In this document: positions 1-9,545 of the stretch, piece by piece | Layout: each line of letters begins with the position of its first letter | Position numbering within the stretch: position 1 is the stretch's first letter | From: Mannheimia bovis | GTDB taxonomy: Bacteria; Pseudomonadota; Gammaproteobacteria; Enterobacterales; Pasteurellaceae | Reading direction: 5' to 3' | DNA: 64,000 bases | Assembly (NCBI RefSeq): GCF_014541205.1 | Contig: NZ_CP061280.1 | Span: 1,194,798-1,258,797, forward strand | Position numbers and translations under genes: made by a program | The notes under the pieces: generated by a model | What the model saw: the letters and a program-made list of their open reading frames with translations, nothing else | Told to the model about the DNA's origin: nothing | Database searches by the model: none

Positions 1-249
1 ATTCAGCATATTAGAGATGAAGCACATCATCATGCTATTAACGCACATCGAAAAAAACGCCAGAAAGCCTTTACCGAAAGTGGGTTAGAAAGTATCGAAG
101 GCGTTGGAGCTAAACGTCGCCAAGCCTTATTAAAATATTTAGGCGGAATGCAAGGCGTAAAAAATGCCACACTTGAAGAAATTCAAAGCGTGCCGGGTAT
201 TTCTAAAGCCTTAGCGGAAGTGATTTTCGATACATTGAGAAATAGTTGA
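1..249 (+). CDS. uvrC: UvrC excinuclease subunit, C-terminal end (partial)
   Basis: The window opens inside this gene; 82 residues and the stop codon are visible. UvrC makes the dual incision in nucleotide excision repair together with UvrB. The visible part is the C-terminal tail: a helix-hairpin-helix pair ([16 protein letters not shown], then [14 protein letters not shown]), the DNA-binding element that ends UvrC proteins. The upstream RDEAHHHAI stretch matches the end of the RNase H-like nuclease domain. The start and the GIY-YIG nuclease domain lie outside the window. The identification rests on this short tail but its motifs are characteristic. Confidence 0.88.
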   Translation: MQHIRDEAHHHAINAHRKKRQKAFTESGLESIEGVGAKRRQALLKYLGGMQGVKNATLEEIQSVPGISKALAEVIFDTLRNS

Positions 250-253
250 ACGT

Positions 254-311
254 ACAAGCGGTCGTTTTTATTGAATAATTTGCAAATTTTTTCTAACAAA
301 TGACCGCTTGT
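254..311. repeat. Inverted pair of DNA uptake signals after uvrC
   Basis: ACAAGCGGTCG at 254 and its complement TGACCGCTTGT ending at 311 face each other across about 40 A/T-rich bases. Each contains the 9-base uptake core. The pair sits just after the uvrC stop and could fold into a weak terminator. The role in termination is inferred; the repeat itself is seen. Confidence 0.7.
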
Positions 312-335
312 CATATTTGAAATTGAAACGAATAC

Positions 336-351
336 AAACAAACGTTTGCGT
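336..351. promoter_or_regulatory. PurR-like operator upstream of the purine permease
   Basis: AAACAAACGTTTGCGT matches the perfect palindrome ACGCAAACGTTTGCGT at 14 of 16 positions and is centred on CG. It lies about 80 bases before the permease start. A second half-similar stretch (ATCGTTTGC) follows at 353. Repression by purine-bound PurR is inferred from the motif and from the permease's substrate class. Confidence 0.6.
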
Positions 352-429
352 AATCGTTTGCTTATTTGATGTGAAATCCATATAATTCGCCCTTATTTTT
401 TATTTCTTAGATCTTATTTTGAGGCATTT

Positions 430-1740
430 ATGCAAAAAATTCTTTATCCTGTTGATTCCAAACCGCCATTCGGTTTAACGCTTCTTCTTGCTGCACAACA
501 TTTGTTGGCAGCACTTGGTGGTATTATCGCCGTACCGTTAGTAATTGGTAATGTGCTAAATTTACCTGCATCGGATATTATCGTGCTGGTTAATGCAGCG
601 TTATTGGTGTCGGGGATTGTAACGATTCTTCAATGTCAAGGCATTGGACCTATAGGTTTACGTTTACCAAGTGTGATGGGAACAAGTTTTACCTTCGTAG
701 CGGCAGCACTGGCTATCGGTTTTAGTGAGCACGGAGTAGCAGGGATTATGGGGGCATCGTTAGTTGGCTCTCTTGTGATGATTATCGGCAGCTTTTTTAT
801 GCCTTATGTGCGTAAACTTTTCCCACCTGTGGTAACCGGTGTTGTTGTAATGATGATCGGTTTAAGTTTAATTCCTGTGGCGGTGGACTGGTTTGCAGGC
901 GGTCAAAGAGGTGATGCACATTATGCCGATCCTGCTAATCTTGCAATGGCGACTTTTGTGCTGGTTCTGGTTGTGATTTTAGTACAATGGGGCAAAGGCA
1001 TTTTTTCAGCAGCTGCAATTGTGATTGGTATGATGGTAGGCTATGTAGTGGCTTTAGCTTTAGGTTGGATAAACTTTGATAACGTGAAATCAGCCGATGT
1101 GGTAGCCATTCCACAGCCATTGCATTTTGGTCTTGCTTTCCCGATTTCAGGTATTATTGGGATGAGTATCGCTTATTTAGTCACCATTGTGGAATCAAGC
1201 GGTAACTTTTTAGCGTTAGGAAATGCGACACAAACTGAAATTACAGGTAAACATTTACGTGGTGGAGTGTTATGTGATGGATTAGGATCAGCCTTTGCGG
1301 CAATTATGTCTACCACACCATTTTCATCATTCGCCCAAAATATCGGTGTGATTTCTTTAACCGGTGTTGCAAGTCGCTATGTTGTAACTGTGATGGGGGG
1401 CTTATTAGTATTAGCCGGTATTTTCCCTTGGTTTGGTGCATTGATTGTGTCTATCCCAACCCCGGTTTTAGGTGGGGCAGGCTTGATGATGTTTGCGATG
1501 ATTATTGCAGCAGGTATCCAAATGTTAGATAAGGTAGAACGTTCAAAACGTAACGGATTAATTATTGCGATTTCAATCGGTTGTGGCTTAGCGGTTACTA
1601 CTCGCCCGGAGTTATTAGATAAACTCCCTTCTTTTGTAAAAGAAGTATTTGGTTCGGGCATTACTGTTGGCTCACTATTTGCACTTATTTTGAACTTAAT
1701 TCTACCAAAAGATGAAAATAAAGAATTAGAAAATGAATAG
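430..1740 (+). CDS. NCS2-family xanthine/urate-type permease
   Basis: A 436-residue inner-membrane carrier with about 14 hydrophobic segments, probably importing a purine base (xanthine, urate or similar) with protons. It shows NCS2 hallmarks: QHLLAALGG in the first helix, the conserved acidic helix TIVESSGNFLALGNAT, and the signature FAQNIGVISLTGVASRYV. The T-G-V-A-S-R ending favours the xanthine/uric acid branch (XanP, XanQ, UacT) over the uracil branch (UraA). GAGG at 421 serves as ribosome binding site. The gene stands alone, with a PurR-like box upstream and a strong terminator behind, which fits purine transport. The exact substrate cannot be read from sequence, so no symbol is given. 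Confidence 0.85.
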   Translation: MQKILYPVDSKPPFGLTLLLAAQHLLAALGGIIAVPLVIGNVLNLPASDIIVLVNAALLVSGIVTILQCQGIGPIGLRLPSVMGTSFTFVAAALAIGFSEHGVAGIMGASLVGSLVMIIGSFFMPYVRKLFPPVVTGVVVMMIGLSLIPVAVDWFAGGQRGDAHYADPANLAMATFVLVLVVILVQWGKGIFSAAAIVIGMMVGYVVALALGWINFDNVKSADVVAIPQPLHFGLAFPISGIIGMSIAYLVTIVESSGNFLALGNATQTEITGKHLRGGVLCDGLGSAFAAIMSTTPFSSFAQNIGVISLTGVASRYVVTVMGGLLVLAGIFPWFGALIVSIPTPVLGGAGLMMFAMIIAAGIQMLDKVERSKRNGLIIAISIGCGLAVTTRPELLDKLPSFVKEVFGSGITVGSLFALILNLILPKDENKELENE

Positions 1741-1807
1741 TGATTGATGTAATCGGTAAATCTTACTTGAAATTTCATTGATTAATCACTATCTTAATGA
1801 AAGCTGT

Positions 1808-1847
1808 ACGCCTTAACTCGTAATTAGTTGGGGCGTTTCTTTTTTTA
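1808..1847 (+). terminator. Rho-independent terminator of the purine permease
   Basis: ACGCCTTAACT pairs with AGTTGGGGCGT (two T-G wobbles) around a short loop, followed by a T-rich run. Confidence 0.8.
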
Positions 1848-1875
1848 TTTAATTTAGATGTTTAAGGACAAATTT

Positions 1876-2205
1876 ATGAGTAATGTTATTCACACAACAG
1901 ACGCAACATTTGAACAAGATGTTTTAAAATCAGATGTGCCTGTATTATTAGATTTCTGGGCACCGTGGTGTGGTCCTTGCCGTATGATCGGACCTGTGCT
2001 TGACGAGTTATCGGTTGATCCGCAATTTGAAGGCAAAGTTAAAATTGCCAAAATGAACGTAGATGAAAATCCAAATGTAGCGGCACAATTCGGCGTACGT
2101 AGCATTCCATTTTTACTTTTATTTAAAAAAGGCGAGGTTGTTGCACAACAAGTTGGTGCTCTTCCACACGCACAAATGGCTGAATTTATTAAACAAGCGT
2201 TATAA
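1876..2205 (+). CDS. trxA: Thioredoxin 1
   Basis: A 109-residue cytoplasmic thioredoxin that reduces protein disulfides (ribonucleotide reductase, Msr, DsbD) and is recharged by thioredoxin reductase. The active site is [11 protein letters not shown] with Cys32 and Cys35, and the cis-proline segment [11 protein letters not shown] follows. The length matches Escherichia coli TrxA (109). The ATG at 1876 is preferred over the upstream ATG at 1858 because AAGGA at 1864-1868 is well spaced to it and because [12 protein letters not shown] aligns with the family's N-terminus. It is monocistronic, with terminators on both sides. Confidence 0.95.
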   Translation: MSNVIHTTDATFEQDVLKSDVPVLLDFWAPWCGPCRMIGPVLDELSVDPQFEGKVKIAKMNVDENPNVAAQFGVRSIPFLLLFKKGEVVAQQVGALPHAQMAEFIKQAL

Positions 2206-2223
2206 TTAAATTAGAGCAAAAAT

Positions 2224-2250
2224 AGGGCGAATTTATCGCCCTCTTTTTTT
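2224..2250 (+). terminator. Terminator of trxA
   Basis: AGGGCGA and TCGCCCT form a 7-bp stem followed by a run of seven T. Confidence 0.85.
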
Positions 2251-2414
2251 GTGATTTAAATATTGCCTATATAAGGGTAAATCTGCAAAAAATAGTAAAA
2301 AAAGACCGCTTGTTTTACCAGATAAACCTAGTCAAATGATAACTAAATAGGTACAATCTTTAACTTGCGTTTTAAATTTTAAAGTGCGATTCGATTTTAT
2401 TTTTGGAGATATTT

Positions 2415-3671
2415 ATGTCGTGGAATGAATCAGGTAATCAGCAAGACCCTTGGGGGAAGCCGGGACAGAGACGATCTGAACCAAAGCCTGAACAGCAAGA
2501 ACAAGATCAAGAGCAAGGTCCTGCTCAAGGTTCACAACAAGGACCAACCAATAATCAACGAAACGAACAAAAACCACCTGATTTAGAAGAAGTTTTCAGC
2601 AGTTTATTGAAAAAAATGGGTGGTGGAAAATCACCTAATAGCAATGGCTCTCGTAATCCAAACAGTATCGGATTGGGTAAATTTCTACCCATTGTTTTAG
2701 GGCTTGCTACTGTAGTGTGGGCAGGTTCAGGGTTTTATACCGTGCAAGAGGCTGAGCGAGGTGTCGTTACCCGTTTAGGTAAACTTGATAACATCGTTAT
2801 GCCGGGCTTGAATTGGAAGCCAACTTTTATTGATTCTGTAACTAGAGTAAACGTAGAACGTGTGTCTGAGTTAAATACGAGCGGTTCAATGCTTACTCAA
2901 GATGAAAATATGGTTCAAGTTGAGATGACGGTTCAATATCGTGTGGAAGACCCTGCTAAATATCTATTTAGTGTGAGCAACCCTGATGAAAGCCTAAAAC
3001 AAGCGACAGATAGTGCGTTACGTTATGTGATCGGTCATATGACAATGGATGAAATTCTAACCACAGGTCGAGCAACAGTGCGTGAAAGAACGTGGACGAC
3101 TTTGCGTGAGATTATCAAAACCTATGATATGGGCTTGTTAGTAACAGACGTCAACTTCCAATACGCTCGTCCACCTGAAGATGTAAAAGCTGCATTTGAT
3201 GATGCAATTAAAGCACAAGAGGACGAACAACGCTTAATTCGTGAAGCAGAAGCCTATGCAAGAGGAGAAGAGCCTATTGCACGTGGTCAAGCACAACGTA
3301 CTATTGAACAAGCAGAAGCTTATAAAGAAGCGGTTGTGTTAAATGCTAAAGGGGAAGTGGAACGTTTAAGCCAATTATTACCTGAATACAAGGCTTCTCC
3401 GGAGCTGACTCGCGAGCGTTTATATATTCAAACGATGGAAAAAGTGATGAAAAATACACCTAAAGTCGTGATGGATGCATCAGGCAATAATTTAAATGTA
3501 TTACCTTTTGATAAGTTAATGAATAATTCATCAGCTACTAAAGTTGAGCAACAACAAGTCGCACCGACACAAACACAAGTTGCACCGCCATCGGTTATTC
3601 AATCAAGAACACAGGCTCAGCCACAATCGGTAGAACAGCCGGTAGACCAAACACGTAAAGGGAGATTTTAA
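2415..3671 (+). CDS. hflK: HflK, membrane regulator of the FtsH protease
   Basis: A 418-residue SPFH/band-7 protein that forms, with HflC, the periplasmic cage around the FtsH protease and tempers its activity. A Gln/Pro/Gly-rich cytoplasmic N-terminus (about residues 10-55) precedes one membrane helix (about 90-108, FLPIVLGLATVVWAGSGFYTV), then the band-7 domain with EAERGVVTRLGK. A long Ala/Glu-rich helical region follows, then a Gln/Pro-rich tail. ATG at 2415 follows GGAG at 2405-2408; an in-frame TTG at 2403 lies too early. hflC begins two bases after the stop, so the two are co-transcribed. Unlike E. coli, the next gene upstream is trxA, not hflX. Confidence 0.95.
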   Translation: MSWNESGNQQDPWGKPGQRRSEPKPEQQEQDQEQGPAQGSQQGPTNNQRNEQKPPDLEEVFSSLLKKMGGGKSPNSNGSRNPNSIGLGKFLPIVLGLATVVWAGSGFYTVQEAERGVVTRLGKLDNIVMPGLNWKPTFIDSVTRVNVERVSELNTSGSMLTQDENMVQVEMTVQYRVEDPAKYLFSVSNPDESLKQATDSALRYVIGHMTMDEILTTGRATVRERTWTTLREIIKTYDMGLLVTDVNFQYARPPEDVKAAFDDAIKAQEDEQRLIREAEAYARGEEPIARGQAQRTIEQAEAYKEAVVLNAKGEVERLSQLLPEYKASPELTRERLYIQTMEKVMKNTPKVVMDASGNNLNVLPFDKLMNNSSATKVEQQQVAPTQTQVAPPSVIQSRTQAQPQSVEQPVDQTRKGRF

Positions 3672-3673
3672 TA

Positions 3674-4561
3674 ATGCGTAAATTATTAGTACCTGTACTT
3701 GCAGTGGTTGCTTTTGTTGTTCTACAGGCAGTAACCATTGTTAATGAAGGCGAGCGTGGCATTATGTTACGTTTTAATAAAGTGCATCGTGATAGCGATC
3801 AAAAAGTGGTAGTCTACCAACCTGGTATTCATTTCAAAATGCCATTTATTGATAGTTTGAAAGTATTAGATGCACGTATTCAAACGCTAGATGGGCAAGA
3901 AGACCGTTTTGTAACGGTAGAGAAAAAAGACCTCTTGGTAGATTCCTATGTGAAATGGCGAATCAGCGATTTCGGTCAATTCTACACCTCAACGGGTGGC
4001 GACTATCAAAAAGCAGCAGATTTACTGCGTCGTAAAGTTAGTGACCGTCTGCGTTCTGAAATTGGTTCTCGAACCATCAAAGATATTGTTTCAGGCTCTC
4101 GTGGCGAATTAATGGCTGGAGCTCAAAAAGCATTAAATACCGGCGAAGATGGCACAGAACGTTTAGGTATGGAAGTTGTTGATGTGCGTGTTAAACAGAT
4201 CAACTTACCGAACGAGGTTTCTGCTTCTATTTACCAACGTATGCGTGCAGAGCGTGATGCGGTTGCTCGTGAACACCGTTCACAAGGTAATGAAAAAGCA
4301 GAAATTATTCGTGCTGAAGTAGATAAAAAAGTTACTTTAATTTTGGCGAATGCTAACAAAACGGCTCAAACATTACGAGGCGAAGGCGATGCTCAAGCAG
4401 CAAAACTCTATTCAGAGGCATTTGGTAATGAGCCGGAATTTTATAGCTTTATTCGAAGTTTAAAAGCGTATGAAGATAGCTTCGCTGAAGGGCAGAATAA
4501 TATGATGTTATTGAAGCCAAATAGTGAGTTTTTACGCTTTATGCAAGCTCCTACAAAATAG
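3674..4561 (+). CDS. hflC: HflC, partner of HflK
   Basis: A 295-residue SPFH protein, the second half of the HflKC complex that encloses FtsH in the inner membrane. It has an N-terminal membrane anchor (LLVPVLAVVAFVVLQAVTIV), the band-7 start NEGERGIMLRFNKV, and a helical AEVDKKVTLILANANKTAQTLRGEGDAQAAKLY segment seen here as the usual stalk. The length fits the family, although E. coli HflC is somewhat longer. It starts two bases after hflK and is followed by a strong hairpin, so hflK-hflC is a closed two-gene operon. Confidence 0.95.
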   Translation: MRKLLVPVLAVVAFVVLQAVTIVNEGERGIMLRFNKVHRDSDQKVVVYQPGIHFKMPFIDSLKVLDARIQTLDGQEDRFVTVEKKDLLVDSYVKWRISDFGQFYTSTGGDYQKAADLLRRKVSDRLRSEIGSRTIKDIVSGSRGELMAGAQKALNTGEDGTERLGMEVVDVRVKQINLPNEVSASIYQRMRAERDAVAREHRSQGNEKAEIIRAEVDKKVTLILANANKTAQTLRGEGDAQAAKLYSEAFGNEPEFYSFIRSLKAYEDSFAEGQNNMMLLKPNSEFLRFMQAPTK

Positions 4562-4572
4562 TTGTATCTATA

Positions 4573-4605
4573 AAAACCCGATCTAGTATCGGGTTTTGAT
4601 TTTTT
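4573..4605 (+). terminator. Terminator of hflK-hflC
   Basis: AAAACCCGAT (4573-4582) pairs with ATCGGGTTTT (4588-4597) around CTAGT, followed by a T-run. Confidence 0.85.
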
Positions 4606-4717
4606 ACCTATTTAGGCGATTATAAGCGGTTAATTTTAATAAAAATTTTGTAATTTTCTGCGATAAATTGACCGCTTGTAATATACCGTTATAATAGGTT
4701 ATCACTGTTCATTCTAA

Positions 4718-6034
<1,317 letters not shown>

Positions 6035-6046
6035 TTTAAGCTAAAC

Positions 6047-6082
6047 AAAAGCCATTTAGTTAATTCACTAAATGGCTTTTTT
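6047..6082 (+). terminator. Terminator of purA
   Basis: AAAAGCCATTTAGT pairs with ACTAAATGGCTTTT around TAATTC, ending in a T-run. Confidence 0.85.
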
Positions 6083-6187
6083 GTAAAATAATTTAGAAAT
6101 TTGACCGCTTGTAGATAAAACGGAATAGGTATTGCTTTAGAATGTATAATCTACTTAAATGTTAATTGAATTGATTTTAGCAATAAA

Positions 6188-6264
<77 letters not shown>

Positions 6265-6288
6265 AGATAAGAGTATGTAAAAAAGAAA

Positions 6289-6365
6289 TGGTCGGCGAGA
6301 TAGGATTTGAACCTACGACCCACTGGTCCCAAACCAGTTGCGCTACCAAGCTGCGCTACTCGCCG
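6289..6365 (-). tRNA. tRNA-Pro (anticodon UGG)
   Basis: The minus strand reads as a 77-nt cloverleaf with encoded CCA. The acceptor stem is CGGCGAG with CTCGCCG, the D-arm AGCGCAGCTTGGTAGCGC, the anticodon loop UUUGGGA (anticodon UGG) on stem ACUGG/CCAGU, and the T-arm GGTTCAAATCC. It is the first gene of the Pro-Arg tRNA pair. Confidence 0.95.
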
Positions 6366-6492
6366 ACATATGTGCTTGATTATAGATTTCTTTATTCAAC
6401 AGTCAATCTTTTTTTATCAAATTATGCTTAAATGGTGGAACTTTATCCGCTATTCAAATTTAACTTATCAAAATGTTAATTTTTTGAGAAAA

Positions 6493-6508
6493 TGGCAAAC
6501 GTTTTCGT
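6493..6508. promoter_or_regulatory. PurR-like operator upstream of folD
   Basis: TGGCAAACGTTTTCGT matches ACGCAAACGTTTTCGT at 14 of 16 positions, centred on CG, and sits 26 bases before the folD start. FolD supplies 10-formyl-tetrahydrofolate for purine synthesis, so purine control is plausible. The binding itself is inferred. Confidence 0.6.
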
Positions 6509-6533
6509 CAGCTAATTATTTTTGGAGAGAAAA

Positions 6534-7394
6534 ATGACTGCACAGGTTATTTCCGGTAGTGCGATTGCATCGCAAATTAAAACTAACATAAGTGAAAAAA
6601 TCGCTCAATATGTTCAACAAGGCAAACGTAAGCCGGGGCTTGCGGTAATTCTTGTCGGGGCAGATCCTGCTTCTCAGGTCTATGTGGGTAGCAAGCGTAA
6701 AAGTTGTGCAGAAATTGGCATTGAATCGAAATCTTACGATTTATCAGCAGAAACAACAGAAGCAGAATTACTTTCACTTATCGAAGATCTTAATCAAGAT
6801 GAGAGCGTGGACGGTATTTTAGTACAATTACCTTTACCAAAGCAGATTGATTCAACCAAAGTCATTGAAGCAATCGCACCGCATAAAGATGTAGACGGTT
6901 TCCACCCTTATAATGTAGGGCGTTTAGCTCAGCGTATTCCGACCTTACGTTCTTGTACCCCTTACGGCGTGATGAAATTACTTGAAACTACAGGTGTGGA
7001 TTTACACGGTCAGCACGCGGTGATTGTTGGGGCTTCTAATATTGTGGGGCGTCCAATGGCGTTGGAGTTGTTACTTGCAGGTAGTACAGTAACAGTTACT
7101 CACCGTTTTACTAAAGATTTAGAACATCACGTTCGCCAAGCAGATATTTTAGTCGTGGCGGTCGGTAAGCCTGAATTTATTCCGGGCGATTGGATTAAAG
7201 AAGGGGCGATTGTGATTGATGTAGGCATTAATCGTGGGGCAGACGGTAAATTAAAAGGTGATGTTGAATATAGCGTTGCCTCACAAAAAGCGAGTTTTAT
7301 TACCCCAGTGCCGGGCGGTGTAGGTCCAATGACGGTGGCAATGTTGATGCAAAACACCTTTCAGGCTTACGAAAATCACTTACAAGCGGTATAA
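6534..7394 (+). CDS. folD: FolD, methylene-THF dehydrogenase/methenyl-THF cyclohydrolase
   Basis: A 286-residue bifunctional cytoplasmic enzyme converting 5,10-methylene-tetrahydrofolate to 10-formyl-tetrahydrofolate with NADP. It shows the FolD signature with the catalytic Tyr/Lys ([15 protein letters not shown]), the substrate loop [15 protein letters not shown], the NADP-binding [18 protein letters not shown], and [14 protein letters not shown] near the C-terminus. ATG at 6534 follows GGAGA at 6524-6528; the in-frame TTG at 6522 overlaps that site. An uptake signal is embedded in its last codons (ACAAGCGGTATAA). It is monocistronic, with a terminator after it. Confidence 0.96.
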   Translation: MTAQVISGSAIASQIKTNISEKIAQYVQQGKRKPGLAVILVGADPASQVYVGSKRKSCAEIGIESKSYDLSAETTEAELLSLIEDLNQDESVDGILVQLPLPKQIDSTKVIEAIAPHKDVDGFHPYNVGRLAQRIPTLRSCTPYGVMKLLETTGVDLHGQHAVIVGASNIVGRPMALELLLAGSTVTVTHRFTKDLEHHVRQADILVVAVGKPEFIPGDWIKEGAIVIDVGINRGADGKLKGDVEYSVASQKASFITPVPGGVGPMTVAMLMQNTFQAYENHLQAV

Positions 7395-7412
7395 AACGTG
7401 CAATTTTTTGCA

Positions 7413-7444
7413 AATCCCCACTTTCAATTGGGGATTTTCTTTTT
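7413..7444 (+). terminator. Terminator of folD
   Basis: AATCCCCA (7413-7420) pairs with TGGGGATT (7429-7436), followed by a T-rich run. Confidence 0.8.
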
Positions 7445-7513
7445 GAATTTCTAGGCTTTTCGGCAATAAACCGCTAAAATAGCTTCCATTTTTTGACAGC
7501 AAACTGACTTTAT

Positions 7514-8965
7514 ATGAAATTTATTATCAAACTTTTCCCTGAAATTATGATTAAAAGCGATTCAGTGCGTAAACGCTTTATCAAAATTTTAACTTCTAAT
7601 ATCCGTAATGTCTTGTTGAAAGAAACGGAAAATGTGTCTGTGGTGCGTAATTGGGATTTTATTGAAGTGCGAGCCAAAGTAGCGGAAGAAGCCCCACTTG
7701 TGCTTGAGTTATTGCAACGTACACCGGGAATTCACCATATTCTGGAAGTCGAAGAAACGCCATTCACCGATATGCACGATATTTTTGAGCAAACCTATGC
7801 GGCAGTGAAAGATGAATTGGAAGGCAAAACCTTTAGCGTGCGTGTTCGCCGTAAAGGTCAGCACGATTTCCGCTCGTTAGATGTAGAACGTTATGTGGGC
7901 GGTGGCTTGAACCAGCGTATTGAAAATGCGAAAGTGAAATTGAAAGACCCCGATGTGACGGTTCGTATTGATATTGAATACGATAAAATGTTGCTCATTA
8001 AGGCTCGTTATGAGGGGCTTGGCGGCTATCCAATCGGTACGCAAGAAGATGTGCTTTCGTTAATTTCAGGTGGTTTTGATTCAGGGGTTTCAAGCTATAT
8101 GCTGATTCGCCGTGGCTCACGAGTACATTACTGTTTCTTCAATTTAGGCGGTGCGGCACACGAAATCGGTGTAAAACAGATGGCGTATCATATTTGGAGC
8201 CGTTACAGTACTTCTCACAAGGTTCGCTTTGTGGCGATCAATTTTGAAAATGTGGTTGGCGAGATTTTAGAAAAAGTCGATAACGGACAAATGGGCGTGG
8301 TGTTAAAACGTATGATGGTACGTGCCGCAAGCAAGGTCGCAGAGCGTTTTGATATTCAAGCGATCGTAACAGGTGAGGCATTAGGGCAGGTTTCGAGCCA
8401 AACTCTTACGAATTTACGTTTGATAGATAAAGCATCAGATACCTTAGTTTTACGTCCGCTTATTACGCACGATAAAGAGCAAATCATTGCGATGGCAAAA
8501 GCGATTGGTACGGACGACATCGCCAAATCTATGCCGGAATTTTGTGGTGTGATCTCTAAAAATCCAACGGTAAAAGCGATTGAAAGCAAAATTATCGAAG
8601 AAGAAGGCAATTTCAACTTTGAGATCCTTGAGCAAGCAGTGCAAAATGCGAGCTATTTAGATATTCGTGAAATTGCACAAGAAACCGAGAGAGAAGTGGT
8701 TTCAGTTGAAACAACGAGTGAACTATCTGAAAATGACATTGTTTTAGATATTCGTAGCCCTGAAGAAGTTGATGAAAAACCATTCTATTTAGATGGTATC
8801 GAAGTGAAAGAACTACCGTTTTATAAGCTCTCTAGCCAGTTCTCTACGTTAGACCAGAGCAAAAATTACCTACTTTACTGCCAACGTGGTGTGATGAGTA
8901 AACTGCAAGCACTTTACTTAAAAGAAAACGGCTATAACAACGTTAAAGTCTTTCGTGTGAAATAA
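7514..8965 (+). CDS. thiI: ThiI, tRNA 4-thiouridine synthase with rhodanese domain
   Basis: A 483-residue enzyme that adenylates U8 of tRNA and transfers sulfur to it; in enterobacteria it also feeds thiazole synthesis. Order: an N-terminal ferredoxin-like region, a THUMP domain (about 65-165), a PP-loop domain with SGGFDS (185-190), the conserved cysteine in [12 protein letters not shown], then a C-terminal rhodanese domain whose loop [11 protein letters not shown] carries the persulfide cysteine. The length equals the long, rhodanese-bearing form of E. coli (482). It is monocistronic and converges on raiA. I see no TPP riboswitch upstream, so a tRNA role seems primary. Confidence 0.95.
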   Translation: MKFIIKLFPEIMIKSDSVRKRFIKILTSNIRNVLLKETENVSVVRNWDFIEVRAKVAEEAPLVLELLQRTPGIHHILEVEETPFTDMHDIFEQTYAAVKDELEGKTFSVRVRRKGQHDFRSLDVERYVGGGLNQRIENAKVKLKDPDVTVRIDIEYDKMLLIKARYEGLGGYPIGTQEDVLSLISGGFDSGVSSYMLIRRGSRVHYCFFNLGGAAHEIGVKQMAYHIWSRYSTSHKVRFVAINFENVVGEILEKVDNGQMGVVLKRMMVRAASKVAERFDIQAIVTGEALGQVSSQTLTNLRLIDKASDTLVLRPLITHDKEQIIAMAKAIGTDDIAKSMPEFCGVISKNPTVKAIESKIIEEEGNFNFEILEQAVQNASYLDIREIAQETEREVVSVETTSELSENDIVLDIRSPEEVDEKPFYLDGIEVKELPFYKLSSQFSTLDQSKNYLLYCQRGVMSKLQALYLKENGYNNVKVFRVK

Positions 8966-9038
8966 CATAAGCGGTCAGATTTATCTGATTTTTTGCAAAA
9001 AATTAGAGAAATTGAACCGCTTGTAAAAAGTAAAAAAT

Positions 9039-9066
9039 AGGGCTAAATGATTTTTCATTTAGCCCT
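9039..9066 (-). terminator. Terminator of raiA, between convergent thiI and raiA
   Basis: AGGGCTAAATGA (9039-9050) pairs with TCATTTAGCCCT (9055-9066). On the minus strand the stem is followed by a T-rich run, so it best serves raiA. Degraded uptake signals (TAAGCGGTC at 8970, ACCGCTTGT at 9016) lie on the thiI side. Confidence 0.75.
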
Positions 9067-9083
9067 TAAAATATCAAGAAAAA

Positions 9084-9368
9084 TTAATGTTCGTGTTTTT
9101 CTTTGAGTTTAATTAATTGTCCTTCTAATTTTTTCTTCACATCGAAAATGGCATTATATAAATCTTCGTGTTCAGATTTTGCAACCAAGTCGCCTAAAGG
9201 TGTGCCGATTGTAGCTTCCACTTGGAAGGTGTTCGGCTGCTTAATCAGCATAAAGTGTGGATTTATCAGCTGGGTGTGATATTTTTCTAACTTAGCTAAA
9301 CGCTCCTCAATATGAGTACGGATTGCAGGGGTAATGTCCATTTGTTTGCTTGAAATATTTAGTGACAT
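9084..9368 (-). CDS. raiA: RaiA/protein Y, ribosome-associated inhibitor
   Basis: A 94-residue protein of the HPF/RaiA family that binds the 30S decoding and P-site region and stabilises idle 70S ribosomes under stress. MSLNISSKQMDITPAIRTHI and the LEKYHTQLINPHF stretch resemble E. coli RaiA more than HPF. It lacks the charged tail (about 15-20 residues) that E. coli RaiA carries and that blocks 100S dimer formation, so its behaviour could be closer to HPF. The ATG at 9366-9368 is preceded by AGAGGA on the minus strand; a longer frame up to 9473 has no family similarity. lpxL is divergent. Confidence 0.9.
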   Translation of the reverse strand: MSLNISSKQMDITPAIRTHIEERLAKLEKYHTQLINPHFMLIKQPNTFQVEATIGTPLGDLVAKSEHEDLYNAIFDVKKKLEGQLIKLKEKHEH

Positions 9369-9545
9369 AACATTTTCCTCTTGTTTAGTTAAGGCTTTTT
9401 GCCGTTGATATCTTATAATCAAAATATGCGGTTCACCCCAAAAATTCAAGTAAAACTTGAAACAAGTTTCCAAAAGTTTGATCTACTTAACATTTTTAAC
9501 TGTTTTTGGCTATAATATCGCTAATAAATAGACAACTGAGATTTT

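Noticed and set aside
2403-2414. TTG start for hflK
   Set aside because: It overlaps the Shine-Dalgarno sequence GGAG used by the ATG at 2415.
2440-2580. Gln/Pro-rich stretch in hflK as a possible frameshift
   Set aside because: Low-complexity N-termini are normal for HflK and the frame stays open into the band-7 domain.
7445-7513. A thiamine riboswitch before thiI
   Set aside because: The spacer is short and shows none of the conserved TPP-riboswitch elements; thiI likely acts mainly on tRNA.
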